Positions 9,401 to 19,592 of a stretch of 41,846 nt of DNA are shown piece by piece. Numbering within the stretch: position 1 is the stretch's first letter; every line of letters begins with the position of its first letter. The DNA comes from Pseudonocardiales bacterium (GTDB lineage Bacteria > Actinomycetota > Actinomycetes > Mycobacteriales > Pseudonocardiaceae). Position numbers and translations under genes: made by a program. A model generated the notes under the pieces. That model was given only the letters and a program-made list of their open reading frames with translations. It made no database searches and had not been told where the DNA came from. Where the stretch lies: contig JAFAPC010000141.1 in NCBI GenBank assembly GCA_019247305.1, positions 1-41,846 of the forward strand, in the 5' to 3' direction.

Positions 9401-10405
9401 ACCAACCCCGTGTTCGCGGTGGCCTTCAGCCCGGACGGGCACATGGTGGCCACCGCCAGCGACGACACCACCACGAGACTGTGGGACGTCCGCAATCTGA
9501 ACCAGCCCAGCCCGTTGAGTACTCTCAACCGCCATACCGGCAAAGTCAAAGGAGTGGCCTTCAGCCCGGACGGACACATCCTGGTCACCGCCAGCAACGA
9601 CAAGACCGCCCGGTTGTGGGAGGTGAGCGATCAGCGCCAGCCCCGCCCGCTGGGCACCCTCATCGGCCACACCGAGAGCGTCAAAGTGGTGACCTTCAGC
9701 CCGGATGGGCACATGGTGGCCACCGGCAGCGACGACAACACCGCGCGGCTGTGGGATATCCACGACCCCGACCATCCCAGCCTGTTGGGAACAATAACCA
9801 GCCACAAAAACACCGTCTGGGTGGTGACTTTCAGCCCCGACGGTCACACGTTGATCACCGGTAGCGCCGACGGCACCGCGCAGTGGTGGGATATCCGCGA
9901 CCCCAGCCGCCCCCTTCCTCGGGGGACCCTCCCCAGCGACGCAGGCACCGTCCGGTCGGTGGCTTTTAGTCCCGACGGACGCACCCTGGCGATCGCCAGC
10001 GAAGGGACTGTGCAGCTGCGGGAGGCCGGTGACCCTCACCATTCCCGCCCACTGGGTCAGCTCACCGGCCTCACCGGCACCGTGTACTCGGTGGCCTTCA
10101 GCCCCAACGGGCATACTCTGGCCACCACCAGCTACGACAACGTCACGCGGCTGTGGGATGTCAGCACCCCCCAGCATCCCAGCCCACTGCGCACCCTTAC
10201 CGGCCACAACGGCACCGTTTTCTCGGTGGCTTTCAGCCCGGACGGGCGCACTCTGGTCACCGGCAGCGCCGACCACACCGCCCGGCTGTGGGAAAATGAT
10301 GTCGACAGCGTCGCCGATCGGGTCTGCCGTATCACGCCCGCGATCACCCACAACGAGTGGGACCAATACCTGCCTGGGCTGCCGTACCGGCCCCCGTGCC
10401 GATGA
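6440..10405 (+). CDS. TIR - nSTAND NTPase - transmembrane - WD40 protein 1 (1321 aa)
   Basis: Domains in order. TIR domain, residues ~1-130, with FVSYAGRD at the start and the NADase-type motif SIWCTAE, whose glutamate is residue 77. Linker SPFPGLRPF and FFGR, typical of novel-STAND NTPases. Walker [10 protein letters not shown] (187-195) and Walker [14 protein letters not shown] (271-283). A helical STAND region follows, then one hydrophobic helix at ~586-607 after a basic RRDRVRRGR stretch. Fourteen WD40 repeats start at ~670, enough for two seven-bladed propellers, and the C-terminal tail is [16 protein letters not shown]. The GTG at 6440 is preferred over 6437 because GGGGAGG is then four bases upstream, exactly as in the paralogue at 27481. 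Known STAND proteins oligomerise on sensing a trigger, and many bacterial TIR domains cleave NAD+. An anti-phage or abortive-infection role is inference. The LAHNLHDGI segment replaces the more usual LDRDLRNGI seen in the paralogue. Confidence 0.9.
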   Translation: MVKVFVSYAGRDREQADELRQWLVDNRHEVFLAHNLHDGIAGGEQWRLELTKHLRWADAVVCVLTQAYLASIWCTAEVATAQSRGSRLIPIRAKPKVVHPLLSDVQHIDLAQDPAGAWTTLAEALRRVDAAGGFGWPDSQSPFPGLRPFDIKQHRVFFGRDQETKELAELLRSPAEQAGSTVLLVVGPSGCGKSSLVRAGLAHVMAQEPGWRTLPPILPGKDPMAALARELAAVARQLGLTWTVAEVREQLEKTKLTKLPDELLVKAQARRLLVVVDQFEELLTQTTSSDTRARFTELLNSTLGSPVHVVATLRPEFLNQLLVTAKLASTHTYTLQPLHAEALPLVIKKPAELAGIGVDDDLVTRLVAHTDSGEALPLLAFTLAQLAEGLGRGDQLSAARYQQLGGVQGALTRQADAALAEASAVTGRTRKEVIAGLLQLVTVDEQGRPTRWRVPRSELAEPVIRELDVFVARRLLTTDRDHGSVVVGVAHEAILSAWEPLAQEIKANVSALRASRAVEQAAENWIAQDRSPARLWERGQLAAALADTGAHLRGGDLVTGYVKLGSNARDFLRASIRRDRVRRGRATAVLSVLLAVALVAMGIAFAQRHATQQQRLIAVSQHVADQALELRGTNSGLAAQLALAAYRLSPTIEARGSLLSVFATPYSTQLTGHTNPVSSVAFSPDGHILATASTDQTVRLWDTRDPHHPRPLGIITGHNGSVHAVAFSPDGHTLATANDDTTARLWEVSDPGQPRPLSTLPGHTAAVYSVAFSPDGHTLATGSKDKTVRLWDVHDPGNPNPVGRPLTGHTDTIRSVAFSPDGRTLATASEDKTVRLWDVSEPKQFRQLGIVPGHTTTVYSVAFSPDGHILATGSDASVSANNTVRLSDISDPRHPHPLGSLPGYTATVYSVAFSPDGHILATGSKDITTRLWDIRETSNPSLLETFNGHTNSVFSVAFSPDGHTLATGSYDRTVRLWDFPGPIVAGHTNPVFAVAFSPDGHMVATASDDTTTRLWDVRNLNQPSPLSTLNRHTGKVKGVAFSPDGHILVTASNDKTARLWEVSDQRQPRPLGTLIGHTESVKVVTFSPDGHMVATGSDDNTARLWDIHDPDHPSLLGTITSHKNTVWVVTFSPDGHTLITGSADGTAQWWDIRDPSRPLPRGTLPSDAGTVRSVAFSPDGRTLAIASEGTVQLREAGDPHHSRPLGQLTGLTGTVYSVAFSPNGHTLATTSYDNVTRLWDVSTPQHPSPLRTLTGHNGTVFSVAFSPDGRTLVTGSADHTARLWENDVDSVADRVCRITPAITHNEWDQYLPGLPYRPPCR
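8447..10293 (+). repeat. WD40 repeat array, 14 units
   Basis: There are fourteen ~130-135-bp coding repeats with core [14 protein letters not shown]...TVRLWD. Unit 7 ends in a short DFPGP linker, splitting the array seven plus seven, as expected for two propellers. Units 5 and 12 are irregular: unit 5 carries an extra DASVSANN stretch, and unit 12 is one residue short with LREA instead of LWD. Units 9-12 have diverged most. Confidence 0.9.
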
Positions 10406-10469
10406 GCTACCTGATCAGCAACAATCGCCCTGCCGATCCGTGGCCTCCCCGTAGTGGCCCGTCTGGTGG

Positions 10470-10679
10470 GCCGGTTGGGGAAAGAACTCGATCTCGGACG
10501 GGCAACGCTTCCCGGTCAAGGGCAAGTCGATCGCCGCCCGGCACCTCTGGCGGTACTTCATTCGAGGCCAAGGGATCAGCACCCACACCGCGGTGTCCGA
10601 TCAGCATGCCACGCTGGATACCAAGGTCATCGTAGCGGATGCACCGGAAGGGCATTACGCCTCGCCCGCCACCGGTTGA
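10470..10679 (+). pseudogene. Tn3-family transposase remnant (catalytic-domain fragment)
   Basis: One frame reads WGKNSISDGQRFPVKGKS, then RHLWRYFIRGQGISTHTAVS, then DQHATLDTKVIVADAPEGHY before a TGA at 10677. This matches the DDE-domain stretch of actinobacterial Tn3-family TnpA proteins, of the type SSDGQRFPVRGKSLTAR...THVSDQHSTFGTKVI. About 60-70 residues survive out of ~1000. There is no start codon, and the reading frame is lost upstream at about 10470. The piece occupies the otherwise gene-free 300 bp between TIR gene 1 and the lipoprotein gene. A second remnant, on the opposite strand, lies at 14162-14320. Confidence 0.75.
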
Positions 10680-10685
10680 TACTGT
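10680..10685 (+). promoter_or_regulatory. Leaderless-type -10 element (TACTGT)
   Basis: TACTGT is followed by exactly six bases and then the GTG at 10692. This geometry places the transcription start at or next to the start codon. It recurs at seven other genes in this window. It directly follows the transposase remnant's stop codon. Confidence 0.5.
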
Positions 10686-10691
10686 TGCGAG

Positions 10692-12284
10692 GTGCATGAG
10701 GCGACTATGCGGTTCGACGGCTCTAGGGGTCTGACGGTATGTGTTCTTGCAGCTATGGTTGTTGCCGGTTGCGCCGGGTCGAGCGGGCCAGCGCAACCTT
10801 CTCGCGGGTCGGCTGTGGAAACAGTCATTCCCGCGCTGCCGACGGTGGCGGGTCCTATCCCGGTGACACCAGCATCATTTCCGTTCCTTGCTTCTGACCA
10901 CGACGCCGAGCCAATCGACATCGTTCGGTATGGCTACGCCGAGCACGAGTATTTCGTCAGCGGACGGGCTAACGTCTACTCGTGGCCCGACCTTAAGACG
11001 CTCACTGTCGACGCGTCCGGTCCTTACACCACCCGGATACTTATCCGCCGGCCGTCCGATCCGGCGCGGTTCAGCGGAAACGTGCGTATCGAGCCACTCA
11101 ATCCCACTGCGGGCCACGATTTGGATGCAGAATGGGAAATAGCACATGACGGATTCATGCGCAATGGTGACGCTTATGTTGGCATCACCATCAAGCCGGT
11201 GACGATCACCGCGCTGAAGAAGTTCGACCCGACACGATACGGCCGGCTATCAATGGCGAACCCAAAACCGTCCCAGCAGCGCTGCACACCGCTCTCGTCA
11301 TCCTCGGACACCTCGGACAAGGACAGCGAGGACGGCCTGGCCTGGGACATCATCAGTCAAGTAGGCCGGCTGGTCAAAAGCGAGGTGCCGCACAACCCGC
11401 TGCGGGACCTGCACATCCGCAACAGCGACCTGACTGGCTGGTCGCAGAGCGGCTCCTACGACGTCACCTATCTCAACGCGATCTCCGGCCATGCCACCAT
11501 GCCCGACACCACGTCGATCTTCGATGGGTATCTGCCGGGCGCGGGTAGCTATGCGGGAACACCGGTCAACCAGTGCGCGCCCATGATCCCGGTGGGTGAT
11601 CCGCGGGTTCGGTACAACCCACCAGGCGGCCAGCCGGTGGTCATCGTGACGACTCCGACCGATTTCTACACCGCAGCCTCCTCCGACCGCCGTACCGATC
11701 GTCCGGCCGACAGTGACACCCCACACCGGCGCGTTCGACTCTACGAAATCGGCGGCGGCTGTCACCTGCCCATGGACCATGCCCGCAACTTCCCCTCCAC
11801 CTCCGAGCTGGTCCAAGCCGGGTTTCCGCCATTCACCAACTTCGTCTACCCACTGAGCTCGTTTCCGTTGCACGCCGTGCTCGACGCAGCCTTCGCGAAC
11901 CTTGACGACTGGGTGACCAAGGGAATAGCCCCACCACACGCGAGTCGTCTCACGGTCGCCGATCCCTCTGTCTGGCCGGTACGGGCAGCCAGGGATGAGT
12001 ACGGCAACCCGATAGGTGGTGTACGCACACCCAACGTGGACGTGCCCATCGCGACCTACATCGAACGGGGACCGACAGTGCACAACACCACCGAGGGCTA
12101 CTATGCCGGCTATGACATCCCCTTCGCGCCCGGCTATCTGAAAACTCTGTACCCTACTCATCAAGACTACGTAGACAAAGTCACCGCCGACGTGCACACA
12201 CTCCTCAACCAACACTGGCTCACCCCATACGACGGCAACCAGCTCATCAGCCAAGCCCAAACCGCAAACATACCAGGAAGTTGA
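10692..12284 (+). CDS. Secreted lipoprotein, alpha/beta-hydrolase-domain family
   Basis: The 530-residue protein has a lipoprotein signal peptide, hydrophobic LTVCVLAAMVVAG followed by the lipobox cysteine at about residue 27, so it is probably anchored outside the membrane. The nucleophile elbow GWSQSG (near residue 254) and a late GGGCHLPMDH histidine motif, with SVWPVRAARDEYGN, fit the Abhydrolase_10-type family of large actinobacterial hydrolases. Substrate is unknown. The GTG at 10692 is chosen because a -10 hexamer lies six bases upstream. ATG at 10707 with GAGG five bases before it is a fair alternative. GC content is lower than in the core genes, consistent with transfer. Confidence 0.8.
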   Translation: MHEATMRFDGSRGLTVCVLAAMVVAGCAGSSGPAQPSRGSAVETVIPALPTVAGPIPVTPASFPFLASDHDAEPIDIVRYGYAEHEYFVSGRANVYSWPDLKTLTVDASGPYTTRILIRRPSDPARFSGNVRIEPLNPTAGHDLDAEWEIAHDGFMRNGDAYVGITIKPVTITALKKFDPTRYGRLSMANPKPSQQRCTPLSSSSDTSDKDSEDGLAWDIISQVGRLVKSEVPHNPLRDLHIRNSDLTGWSQSGSYDVTYLNAISGHATMPDTTSIFDGYLPGAGSYAGTPVNQCAPMIPVGDPRVRYNPPGGQPVVIVTTPTDFYTAASSDRRTDRPADSDTPHRRVRLYEIGGGCHLPMDHARNFPSTSELVQAGFPPFTNFVYPLSSFPLHAVLDAAFANLDDWVTKGIAPPHASRLTVADPSVWPVRAARDEYGNPIGGVRTPNVDVPIATYIERGPTVHNTTEGYYAGYDIPFAPGYLKTLYPTHQDYVDKVTADVHTLLNQHWLTPYDGNQLISQAQTANIPGS

Positions 12285-12378
12285 TCGGTCAATTTTGACG
12301 AGGAGATCGCCGCAGCACTGCAGGCGCTGTCGCCTTCGTGCACCACTGAACCCGCACCGTGCCTGGCCTCGCCGCCGA

Positions 12379-12798
12379 TCACCCAATTTCAGGACGGGGC
12401 CCCTGGCTGCGGTCGGTCTCCTGTAGGGCGATCGCTATACTTACCACGCCGTCTGGGCCCTGGCGCAACCGGGTAGTGAGGGTGAGCAGCCGGGCGATGA
12501 TCCCGTACTTGCGCTCGATCGCGGCCTGTGCCCCACGCATCTGGTCTGGGTCGAGCAGCCGGGCCCGCCCCGGCACCGACTGTCCGCGGGCCCGGCCGCG
12601 GATATTGCACGGCGCGACCTGCACTGTGCCGTTGCGGCGGATTCGCTTAACCTTGCCGGCCTCGGCCGGTGTCCGGACTACCAACTCCTCGCCGTACCGC
12701 GCTGCCCAGACCGGGGTCGACACACCCCGGCCGTCCTTGCGGAAGGTGGTCAGCAACAGATACTTCTCAGTGGCCAATCGGTCCAGTTCGGTATGCAC
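12379..12798 (-). CDS. PPOX-class F420-dependent oxidoreductase
   Basis: This 139-residue protein has the split beta-barrel of the pyridoxamine-oxidase-like superfamily. TEKYLLLTTFRKDGRGVSTPVW, cited here as TEKYLLLTTF followed by GVSTPVW, is the hallmark N-terminus of mycobacterial-type PPOX proteins that bind F420 or a related cofactor. YGEELVVRTPAEAGKVKRI and VQVAPCNIRGRARG also match. Small proteins of this family reduce biliverdin-like or quinone-like substrates; the substrate here is unknown. The GTG start has TACCGT exactly six bases upstream. The gene is convergent with the lipoprotein hydrolase gene. Confidence 0.85.
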   Translation of the reverse strand: MHTELDRLATEKYLLLTTFRKDGRGVSTPVWAARYGEELVVRTPAEAGKVKRIRRNGTVQVAPCNIRGRARGQSVPGRARLLDPDQMRGAQAAIERKYGIIARLLTLTTRLRQGPDGVVSIAIALQETDRSQGPRPEIG

Positions 12799-12804
12799 GG
12801 GCCC

Positions 12805-12810
12805 ACGGTA
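12805..12810 (-). promoter_or_regulatory. Leaderless-type -10 element (TACCGT)
   Basis: On the minus strand TACCGT is followed by GGGCCC and then the GTG start of the PPOX gene. No ribosome-binding site is present, consistent with a leaderless transcript. Confidence 0.5.
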
Positions 12811-12971
12811 GTCACGTCGGATCAGCTTCCGACTGGGGGGTCGATACCATCGCCGCAGCCACCGCAGCCCTCGACCCAGCCCCTAGCGCCGCTTGTACAC
12901 GGTCCTGGGGTCGGTCGAAGCAGGGTAGCTGGATCAGCATTTTGGCCGAAGACACGTCGGATCGACCATAG

Positions 12972-12977
12972 TATAGT
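12972..12977 (+). promoter_or_regulatory. Possible -10 element (TATAGT) of the methyltransferase-like gene
   Basis: TATAGT lies in an AT-rich stretch, unusual for this genome, and about 80 bp before the ATG at 13059. The implied leader is about 75 nt and includes AAGGA near the start codon. No good -35 was found. CACGTCGGATC occurs twice in the upstream region (near 12814 and 12953), which might be a regulator site. Confidence 0.3.
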
Positions 12978-13058
12978 TGTGTCGGCGGACCATCATAAAA
13001 CATCTGTACACCGCCACCGTCGTGATGTGCGAATGTGTTCCTACGCAAGGAATAGTCC

Positions 13059-14165
13059 ATGAGACAGACACCGGATGATACCAAGACCAACGACTGGGCT
13101 GAATTTCTCGATCTTGCGTCCCTCCCGCCGTATGCTCGCGTATTTTTCCTGCTGCTGCTGCGACGGAGTGCGGACGCGGTGATGCTCGTGGCCGAGCTGA
13201 ACATTGCTGATCATCTCGCCGAACGTCCCCGCACGGCCTCCGAGCTCGCCGAGCTGACCGGATGCCATCCTGAATCGCTGCGACGTATCCTGCTCACCGC
13301 GGCAGCCCTCGGTATTTTCGCCGAGCAGCCTGATGGTCGATTCATCCTTACCGAGGAGGCCGAGTACCTCCGATCCGATGCCGAGATCAGCCTTCGTAAC
13401 TTGGCTGTCTTCTTCGGTGAGATCAGTGCGTTGAGCCCGTTCGACGAGCTGCGGCAGACCCTGCGAACAGGCGTCGATCCATTCCGACGCAAGTACGGCA
13501 AGATGGTGTACGAGGTTATAGCCGATCATCCCGAGCTCGCCAAGACCTTCAACCGGGCGATGACCCAGACCGCGCGGATGAGCGCGGAGTCCATCGCGAA
13601 CTTCGGAGGTTTCGCGCGCTTCACGACAGTCGCTGACATCGGCGGGGGTCGGGGACAACTGATCGGCGAGATCGTCCGCAGACATCCTAACCTGCGCGGA
13701 ATCCTCTTCGATCTTCCGCATGTCACGAAGGATGCGCCAGACCTGCTGGCCTCACTCGGCGTGTCCGACCGCGTCACGGTGATGTCGGGGAACTTCTGGA
13801 ACGGACTGCCAACTGGTGCGGATGCCTACCTCTTCCATCGAGTGCTCGGCGGTGGAGATGAGCATCAGATCACCAAGACGCTCAAGCAGATCCACACTGA
13901 GATCGGGAATCAGCCGCACGCTCGCCTGCTCATTGCCGAGCCCATCCTGCCACCGCCCAACCGATTTCATCCCAATCGTCTGTACGACATCGAGATCATG
14001 CTCAATATCGGCGGTCGCCTTCGTACCGAAGCTGACTGGAAGAAGCTCCTCACTGCGGCTGGCCTGGAGCTCGTGAGCACGCTCGAAACGGACCCCATGG
14101 TGACCATGCTCGAGGCTCGACCCGCCACAGCAGTGGAATTGCCGGCTCAGCCAGCGGCGACCTAG
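13059..14165 (+). CDS. Class I SAM-dependent O-methyltransferase-like protein with altered active site
   Basis: The 368-residue protein has the two-domain layout of COMT/acetylserotonin-type O-methyltransferases. An N-terminal winged-helix dimerisation domain (~25-100, HLAERPRTASELAELTG) precedes a Rossmann domain with the SAM-binding motif VADIGGGRGQL (~190) and FDLPHV. The usual VLHDWxDE motif, which carries the catalytic histidine, reads VLGGGDEH instead, so normal methyl transfer by acid-base catalysis is doubtful. Such enzymes usually methylate phenolic or polyketide substrates. AAGGAATAG precedes the ATG. GC content is lower than in the core genes. It lies between two Tn3 transposase remnants and is probably cargo of a decayed transposon. 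Confidence 0.82.
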   Translation: MRQTPDDTKTNDWAEFLDLASLPPYARVFFLLLLRRSADAVMLVAELNIADHLAERPRTASELAELTGCHPESLRRILLTAAALGIFAEQPDGRFILTEEAEYLRSDAEISLRNLAVFFGEISALSPFDELRQTLRTGVDPFRRKYGKMVYEVIADHPELAKTFNRAMTQTARMSAESIANFGGFARFTTVADIGGGRGQLIGEIVRRHPNLRGILFDLPHVTKDAPDLLASLGVSDRVTVMSGNFWNGLPTGADAYLFHRVLGGGDEHQITKTLKQIHTEIGNQPHARLLIAEPILPPPNRFHPNRLYDIEIMLNIGGRLRTEADWKKLLTAAGLELVSTLETDPMVTMLEARPATAVELPAQPAAT

Positions 14166-14320
14166 TCGACCATCACCGCCAGTACCGCGCTCGGGTCAGG
14201 CAGGAAGGTGCCCAGAAACCGCATCGTGCCCAGCTGCACCGCATAGCCGACGTGGGCGCGGGCGCCCCGGCAGCTCACCGCCGCGGACCGTGCGGCGGCG
14301 TCCAGCGGGAGGGCCAGAAT
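14162..14320 (-). pseudogene. Tn3-family transposase remnant (N-terminal DUF4158 fragment)
   Basis: On the minus strand the frame reads LDAAARSAAVSCRGARAHVG followed by YAVQLGTMRFLGTFLPDPSA, ending at a stop at 14162. This matches the N-terminal DUF4158 region of Tn3-family TnpA proteins (LGFAVQLGTVRFLGTFLPDPT). The stop overlaps the methyltransferase stop by four bases. Upstream of the match (14320-14362) the frame is unrelated. The remaining gap to 14582 holds no gene I can recognise. Confidence 0.7.
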
Positions 14321-14582
14321 GCGCTTAACGAAACGTAGAAGTGCCGCTGCGACACACCCCACACATGACCAGAAGGTATCCCGTAGGTAACCCGGAGGTT
14401 GCGGCGAATCCTTCCTAGGAACACTACTCGCAGTGACAAAAAAGATAGTATTTCACCTATAAGACTGGAACTGCTCCCTCGATCGAGCTACAGTCGCGTA
14501 CGGCGGGCGCCGCAGGCCGTTAGCAGGCGAGCCTGTATGCGGCCCCTCCACTCACACGTCACGGGTCCGAGAGGTTGGACAC

Positions 14583-14765
14583 ATGGGAGCGATAATTCAG
14601 ACACTGACGCTAGCGACCGTCCTGCTTGTCATCGGACTGGTCTGTCTGGCCCTGGGGGTTGCTGGTCTGATCTGGAGTGCTGGACGCGACAGACGACGGG
14701 CCGAAAAAAGCCGAGCAGCAGCCAGGTCAGCTGAACTCGTAGAGAGCGTCCCGCACCAACCGTGA
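14583..14765 (+). CDS. Small single-pass membrane protein of unknown function
   Basis: This 60-residue ORF has one strong hydrophobic helix (residues ~5-32, TLATVLLVIGLVCLALGVAG) followed by a basic, charged tail (RDRRRAEKSRAAARS), giving an N-out/C-in prediction. GAGAGG lies eight bases before the ATG. Its TGA stop directly abuts the rbpA stop, so the two converge without spacer. I recognise no family. Coding is plausible from the clean hydrophobic profile and ribosome-binding site but unproven. Confidence 0.5.
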   Translation: MGAIIQTLTLATVLLVIGLVCLALGVAGLIWSAGRDRRRAEKSRAAARSAELVESVPHQP

Positions 14766-15107
14766 TCAGGGCTCGCGGGACTCTTTCAGCCTGGCCAGTG
14801 CTTCCGCGAGGATGGCCTCGCCGTCAGCGTCGGAGCGGCGCTCCTTCACGTAGGCGAGGTGCGTCTTGTACGGTTCCGTGCGCGGCGCGTTCGGTGGCCG
14901 CTGTTCGTTGCGCCCAGCGGGAAAACCGCACCGCGAGCAGTCCCAGACCTCGGGTTCATCGGCTCCCACCGCGAACGACGGCCGAGATTCGTGCCCGTTC
15001 GCGCACCAGTACGACACGCGCCGACGGGGGGCGGTCTCGCCTCGCTCGGACTCCCCCATAGGACCCGCACCGACCCGCGTGCCGCGGATCGCATTGCCAC
15101 TAGCCAT
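14766..15107 (-). CDS. rbpA: RNA polymerase-binding protein RbpA
   Basis: RbpA is an actinobacteria-specific activator that binds principal sigma factors and RNA polymerase and stabilises the open complex. The 113-residue protein contains the variant zinc-binding core (YWCANGHESRP and WDCSRCGFPAG), the basic linker region and the C-terminal sigma-interaction domain (RTEPYKTHLAYVKERRS). An N-terminal MASGNAIRGTRVGAGP tail matches the family. GAGGTGAGG precedes the ATG. It is the last gene of the minus-strand core cluster, 48 bp after secG. Confidence 0.96.
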   Translation of the reverse strand: MASGNAIRGTRVGAGPMGESERGETAPRRRVSYWCANGHESRPSFAVGADEPEVWDCSRCGFPAGRNEQRPPNAPRTEPYKTHLAYVKERRSDADGEAILAEALARLKESREP

Positions 15108-15155
15108 TGATCGCCCTCACCTCGCGGAACCGCCCGGGCAACCACCCGGAGCTGC

Positions 15156-15389
15156 TCAGCCGATCTTGATCAGAAGTCCGATTCCCACGATGGAGATCAC
15201 CCACACCGAGCTGACGAACAGCGTCAGCCGGTCCAGGTTCTTCTCCACGACGCTGGACCCGGACAGGCTTGACTGAACGCCACCGCCGAACAAGCTGGAC
15301 AGCCCTCCGCCGCGACTTCGATGCAGCAAGATCAGCAGGATCAGCGCGATGCTGGTGACCAAGAGCAGGATCTGCAGGAAGAGCTTCAT
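15156..15389 (-). CDS. secG: Preprotein translocase subunit SecG
   Basis: SecG is a small accessory subunit of the SecYEG export channel. The 77-residue protein has two transmembrane helices (residues ~3-22 and ~53-75) joined by the typical glycine/serine-rich loop RGGGLSSLFGGGVQSSLSG. The ATG at 15389 is chosen because the open frame upstream is not hydrophobic and GAGGGTG lies just before it. The gene lies 91 bp after tpiA, as in most actinobacteria. Confidence 0.93.
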   Translation of the reverse strand: MKLFLQILLLVTSIALILLILLHRSRGGGLSSLFGGGVQSSLSGSSVVEKNLDRLTLFVSSVWVISIVGIGLLIKIG

Positions 15390-15480
15390 CACACCCTCGT
15401 CAGACGACGGCCGCGTCGCAAGATTACTCCCCCGGGAAGCCGGTGGCGGCCCAGGCTGGTGGCGTACCACAGCGTCCCCC

Positions 15481-16266
15481 TCACGGTAGGGGACCGCCCG
15501 CAGCTAACGCGCAAAGCTTCGCGAACTCGTCAGCGTCCAGGCTGGCACCGCCCACCAGAGCGCCGTCGATGTCGGGTTCGGCGACCAAATCGGCCACGTT
15601 GCTCGATTTGACTGAACCGCCGTACAGCATCCGGACGTCGTCGGCGACGGCGACACCGTAACCCTCCGCCAGGGTCTTCCGCAGCGCGGCGCAGACCTCC
15701 TGCGCGTCAGCGGGGGTCGCGACCCGCCCGGTACCGATCGCCCAGATCGGCTCGTAGGCCACCACCACGGTACGGACCTGCTCAGCGGACAGGCCCTTGA
15801 GCGCGGCCCGCAGTTGCCGCGTGCTGTGCGCCAAGTGCCCGCCCGCCTCGCGGATGTCCAGACCCTCACCCACGCACAGGATCGGGATGAGCCCATGGCG
15901 CAGCGCCGCGCGCACCTTAGCGCCCACGACTCCATCATCCTCACCGTGGTGTTCCCGCCGCTCGGAGTGCCCGACGATGACGTAGCTGCAGCCCAGTTTG
16001 GCCAGCATCAGTCCTGACACATCGCCGGTGTAGGCCCCGGAGTCCTTCGGAGACAGATCTTGGGCGCCGTAGCGTATCGGCAGTTTCTCGCCCTCCACGA
16101 GAGACTGCACGCTGCGCAACGCGGTGAACGGCGCTAGCACCGCGACCTCGACCTTGGCGAAGTACTTCTCCGGCAGCGTGAACGCGAGCTTCTGCACCAG
16201 CGCGATGGCCTCCAGGTGGTGGAGGTTCATCTTCCAGTTGCCGGCAATCAACGGTTGGCGGGCCAT
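15481..16266 (-). CDS. tpiA: Triosephosphate isomerase
   Basis: This enzyme interconverts dihydroxyacetone phosphate and glyceraldehyde-3-phosphate in glycolysis. The 261-residue TIM barrel keeps the catalytic lysine in GNWKMN (Lys12), the electrophilic histidine in IVGHSERRE (near 98) and the catalytic glutamate in [13 protein letters not shown] (near 170). Phosphate-loop residues YGGSV are near 216. Its start lies three bases after the pgk stop, so translation is probably coupled. Confidence 0.97.
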   Translation of the reverse strand: MARQPLIAGNWKMNLHHLEAIALVQKLAFTLPEKYFAKVEVAVLAPFTALRSVQSLVEGEKLPIRYGAQDLSPKDSGAYTGDVSGLMLAKLGCSYVIVGHSERREHHGEDDGVVGAKVRAALRHGLIPILCVGEGLDIREAGGHLAHSTRQLRAALKGLSAEQVRTVVVAYEPIWAIGTGRVATPADAQEVCAALRKTLAEGYGVAVADDVRMLYGGSVKSSNVADLVAEPDIDGALVGGASLDADEFAKLCALAAGGPLP

Positions 16267-16269
16267 GCG

Positions 16270-18503
<2,234 letters not shown>

Positions 18504-18505
18504 TC

Positions 18506-18511
18506 ACCTTA
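18506..18511 (-). promoter_or_regulatory. Putative -10 element (TAAGGT) for gap-pgk-tpiA
   Basis: On the minus strand TAAGGT lies 38 bp before the gap GTG, within the 104-bp whiA-gap spacer. This would give a leader of about 30 nt containing the ribosome-binding site. It is the same hexamer as at opcA and both TIR genes. Confidence 0.4.
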
Positions 18512-18571
18512 GCGTCCGACGCCCACGACCCAGGCCCCCCGGGCGGGGGAGCTGCCGGGGTGTTCCCGCCC

Positions 18572-19552
18572 TCAGGCGTCCAGCATGTCGGAGGTGACCG
18601 CGGATTCGGTATCGGGCACCCCGAGCTCCTCGGCCCGGCGGTCGGCCAGCGCCAGCAGCCGGCGGATCCGGCCCGCGACCGCGTCCTTGGTCAGCGGCGG
18701 GTCGGCGAGCTGGCCCAGCTCCTCCAGCGAGGCCTGCCGGTGCTCCAACCGCAGCCGCCCGGCGGTGAGCAGGTGTCCCGGGACGTCCGCGCCGAGCACT
18801 TCCAGGGCCCGGCTGACCCGCGCGGCCGAGGCCACCGCCGCGCGCGCAGAGCGGCGCAGGTTGGCGTCATCGAAATTGGCCAGCCGATTGGCAGTGGCGC
18901 GCACCTCGCGGCGCACCCGGCGTTCTTCCCAAGCCAGCACCGAGTCGTGCGCGCCGAGCCGGGTGAGCAGCGCCCCGATGGCGTCACCGTCGCGGATCAC
19001 CACTCGATCAGCGCCCCGGACCTCACGGGCTTTGGCCGTGATGCCCAGCCGGCGAGCCGCTCCGACCAGCGCCAGCGCCGCCTCCGGCCCGGGGCAGGTC
19101 ACCTCCAGCGCCGCCGAGCGGCCCGGCTCGGTGAGCGAGCCGTGCGCGAGGAACGCACCGCGCCAGGACGCCTCGGCGTCGCACAGACCACCCGAGACGA
19201 CCTGCGGGGGCAACCCGCGCACCGGGCGGCCGCGCAGATCCAACAGCCCGGTCTGGCGGGCCAGCCCCTCCCCGTCTCGGACGACCCGCACCACGTAGCA
19301 GGTCCCTTTGCGCAAGCCACCAGCTGTGATCAGGTGCACGTCGGAGTTGTGCCCGTACAGCTCGTGCACCTCCCGGCGCAGCCGGCGGGCGGCGGAGCCG
19401 GTGTCCAGTTCGGCCTCCACCACGACACGCCCTGCGATGATGTGCAGCCCCCCGGCGAAGCGCAACAGCGAGGAGACCTCGGCCCGGCGACAACACGTCT
19501 TGGTCACCCGCAGCCGGCTCAGCTCGTCCTTGACGGCGGAGGTCATGGCCAC
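18572..19552 (-). CDS. whiA: DNA-binding developmental regulator WhiA
   Basis: WhiA controls sporulation septation with WhiB in Streptomyces and is widespread in actinobacteria. The 326-residue protein has the LAGLIDADG-homing-endonuclease-like N-terminal domain ([30 protein letters not shown]) and the C-terminal helix-turn-helix ([37 protein letters not shown]). The GTG at 19552 fits family alignments ([11 protein letters not shown]) and is preceded by GGGGAGGAG. ATG at 19546 is an alternative. It follows rapZ by 40 bp; the usual intervening yvcK is absent. Confidence 0.95.
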   Translation of the reverse strand: MAMTSAVKDELSRLRVTKTCCRRAEVSSLLRFAGGLHIIAGRVVVEAELDTGSAARRLRREVHELYGHNSDVHLITAGGLRKGTCYVVRVVRDGEGLARQTGLLDLRGRPVRGLPPQVVSGGLCDAEASWRGAFLAHGSLTEPGRSAALEVTCPGPEAALALVGAARRLGITAKAREVRGADRVVIRDGDAIGALLTRLGAHDSVLAWEERRVRREVRATANRLANFDDANLRRSARAAVASAARVSRALEVLGADVPGHLLTAGRLRLEHRQASLEELGQLADPPLTKDAVAGRIRRLLALADRRAEELGVPDTESAVTSDMLDA

Positions 19553-19592
19553 TGGTGCTTCTCCTCCCCTAGCAGGTCCGATATCAGTATCC

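Noticed and set aside
9332..10366. Long minus-strand open frame (344 codons) opposite the WD40 array, with a repetitive protein
   Set aside because: It is the antisense shadow of the WD40 repeats; its periodicity comes from the plus-strand repeats, and it lacks a ribosome-binding site and any known fold.
10728..10738. GGGTCTGACGG resembling the end of a Tn3 terminal inverted repeat
   Set aside because: It lies inside the lipoprotein signal-peptide codons, the match is short, and no partner repeat was found near 14.2 kb.
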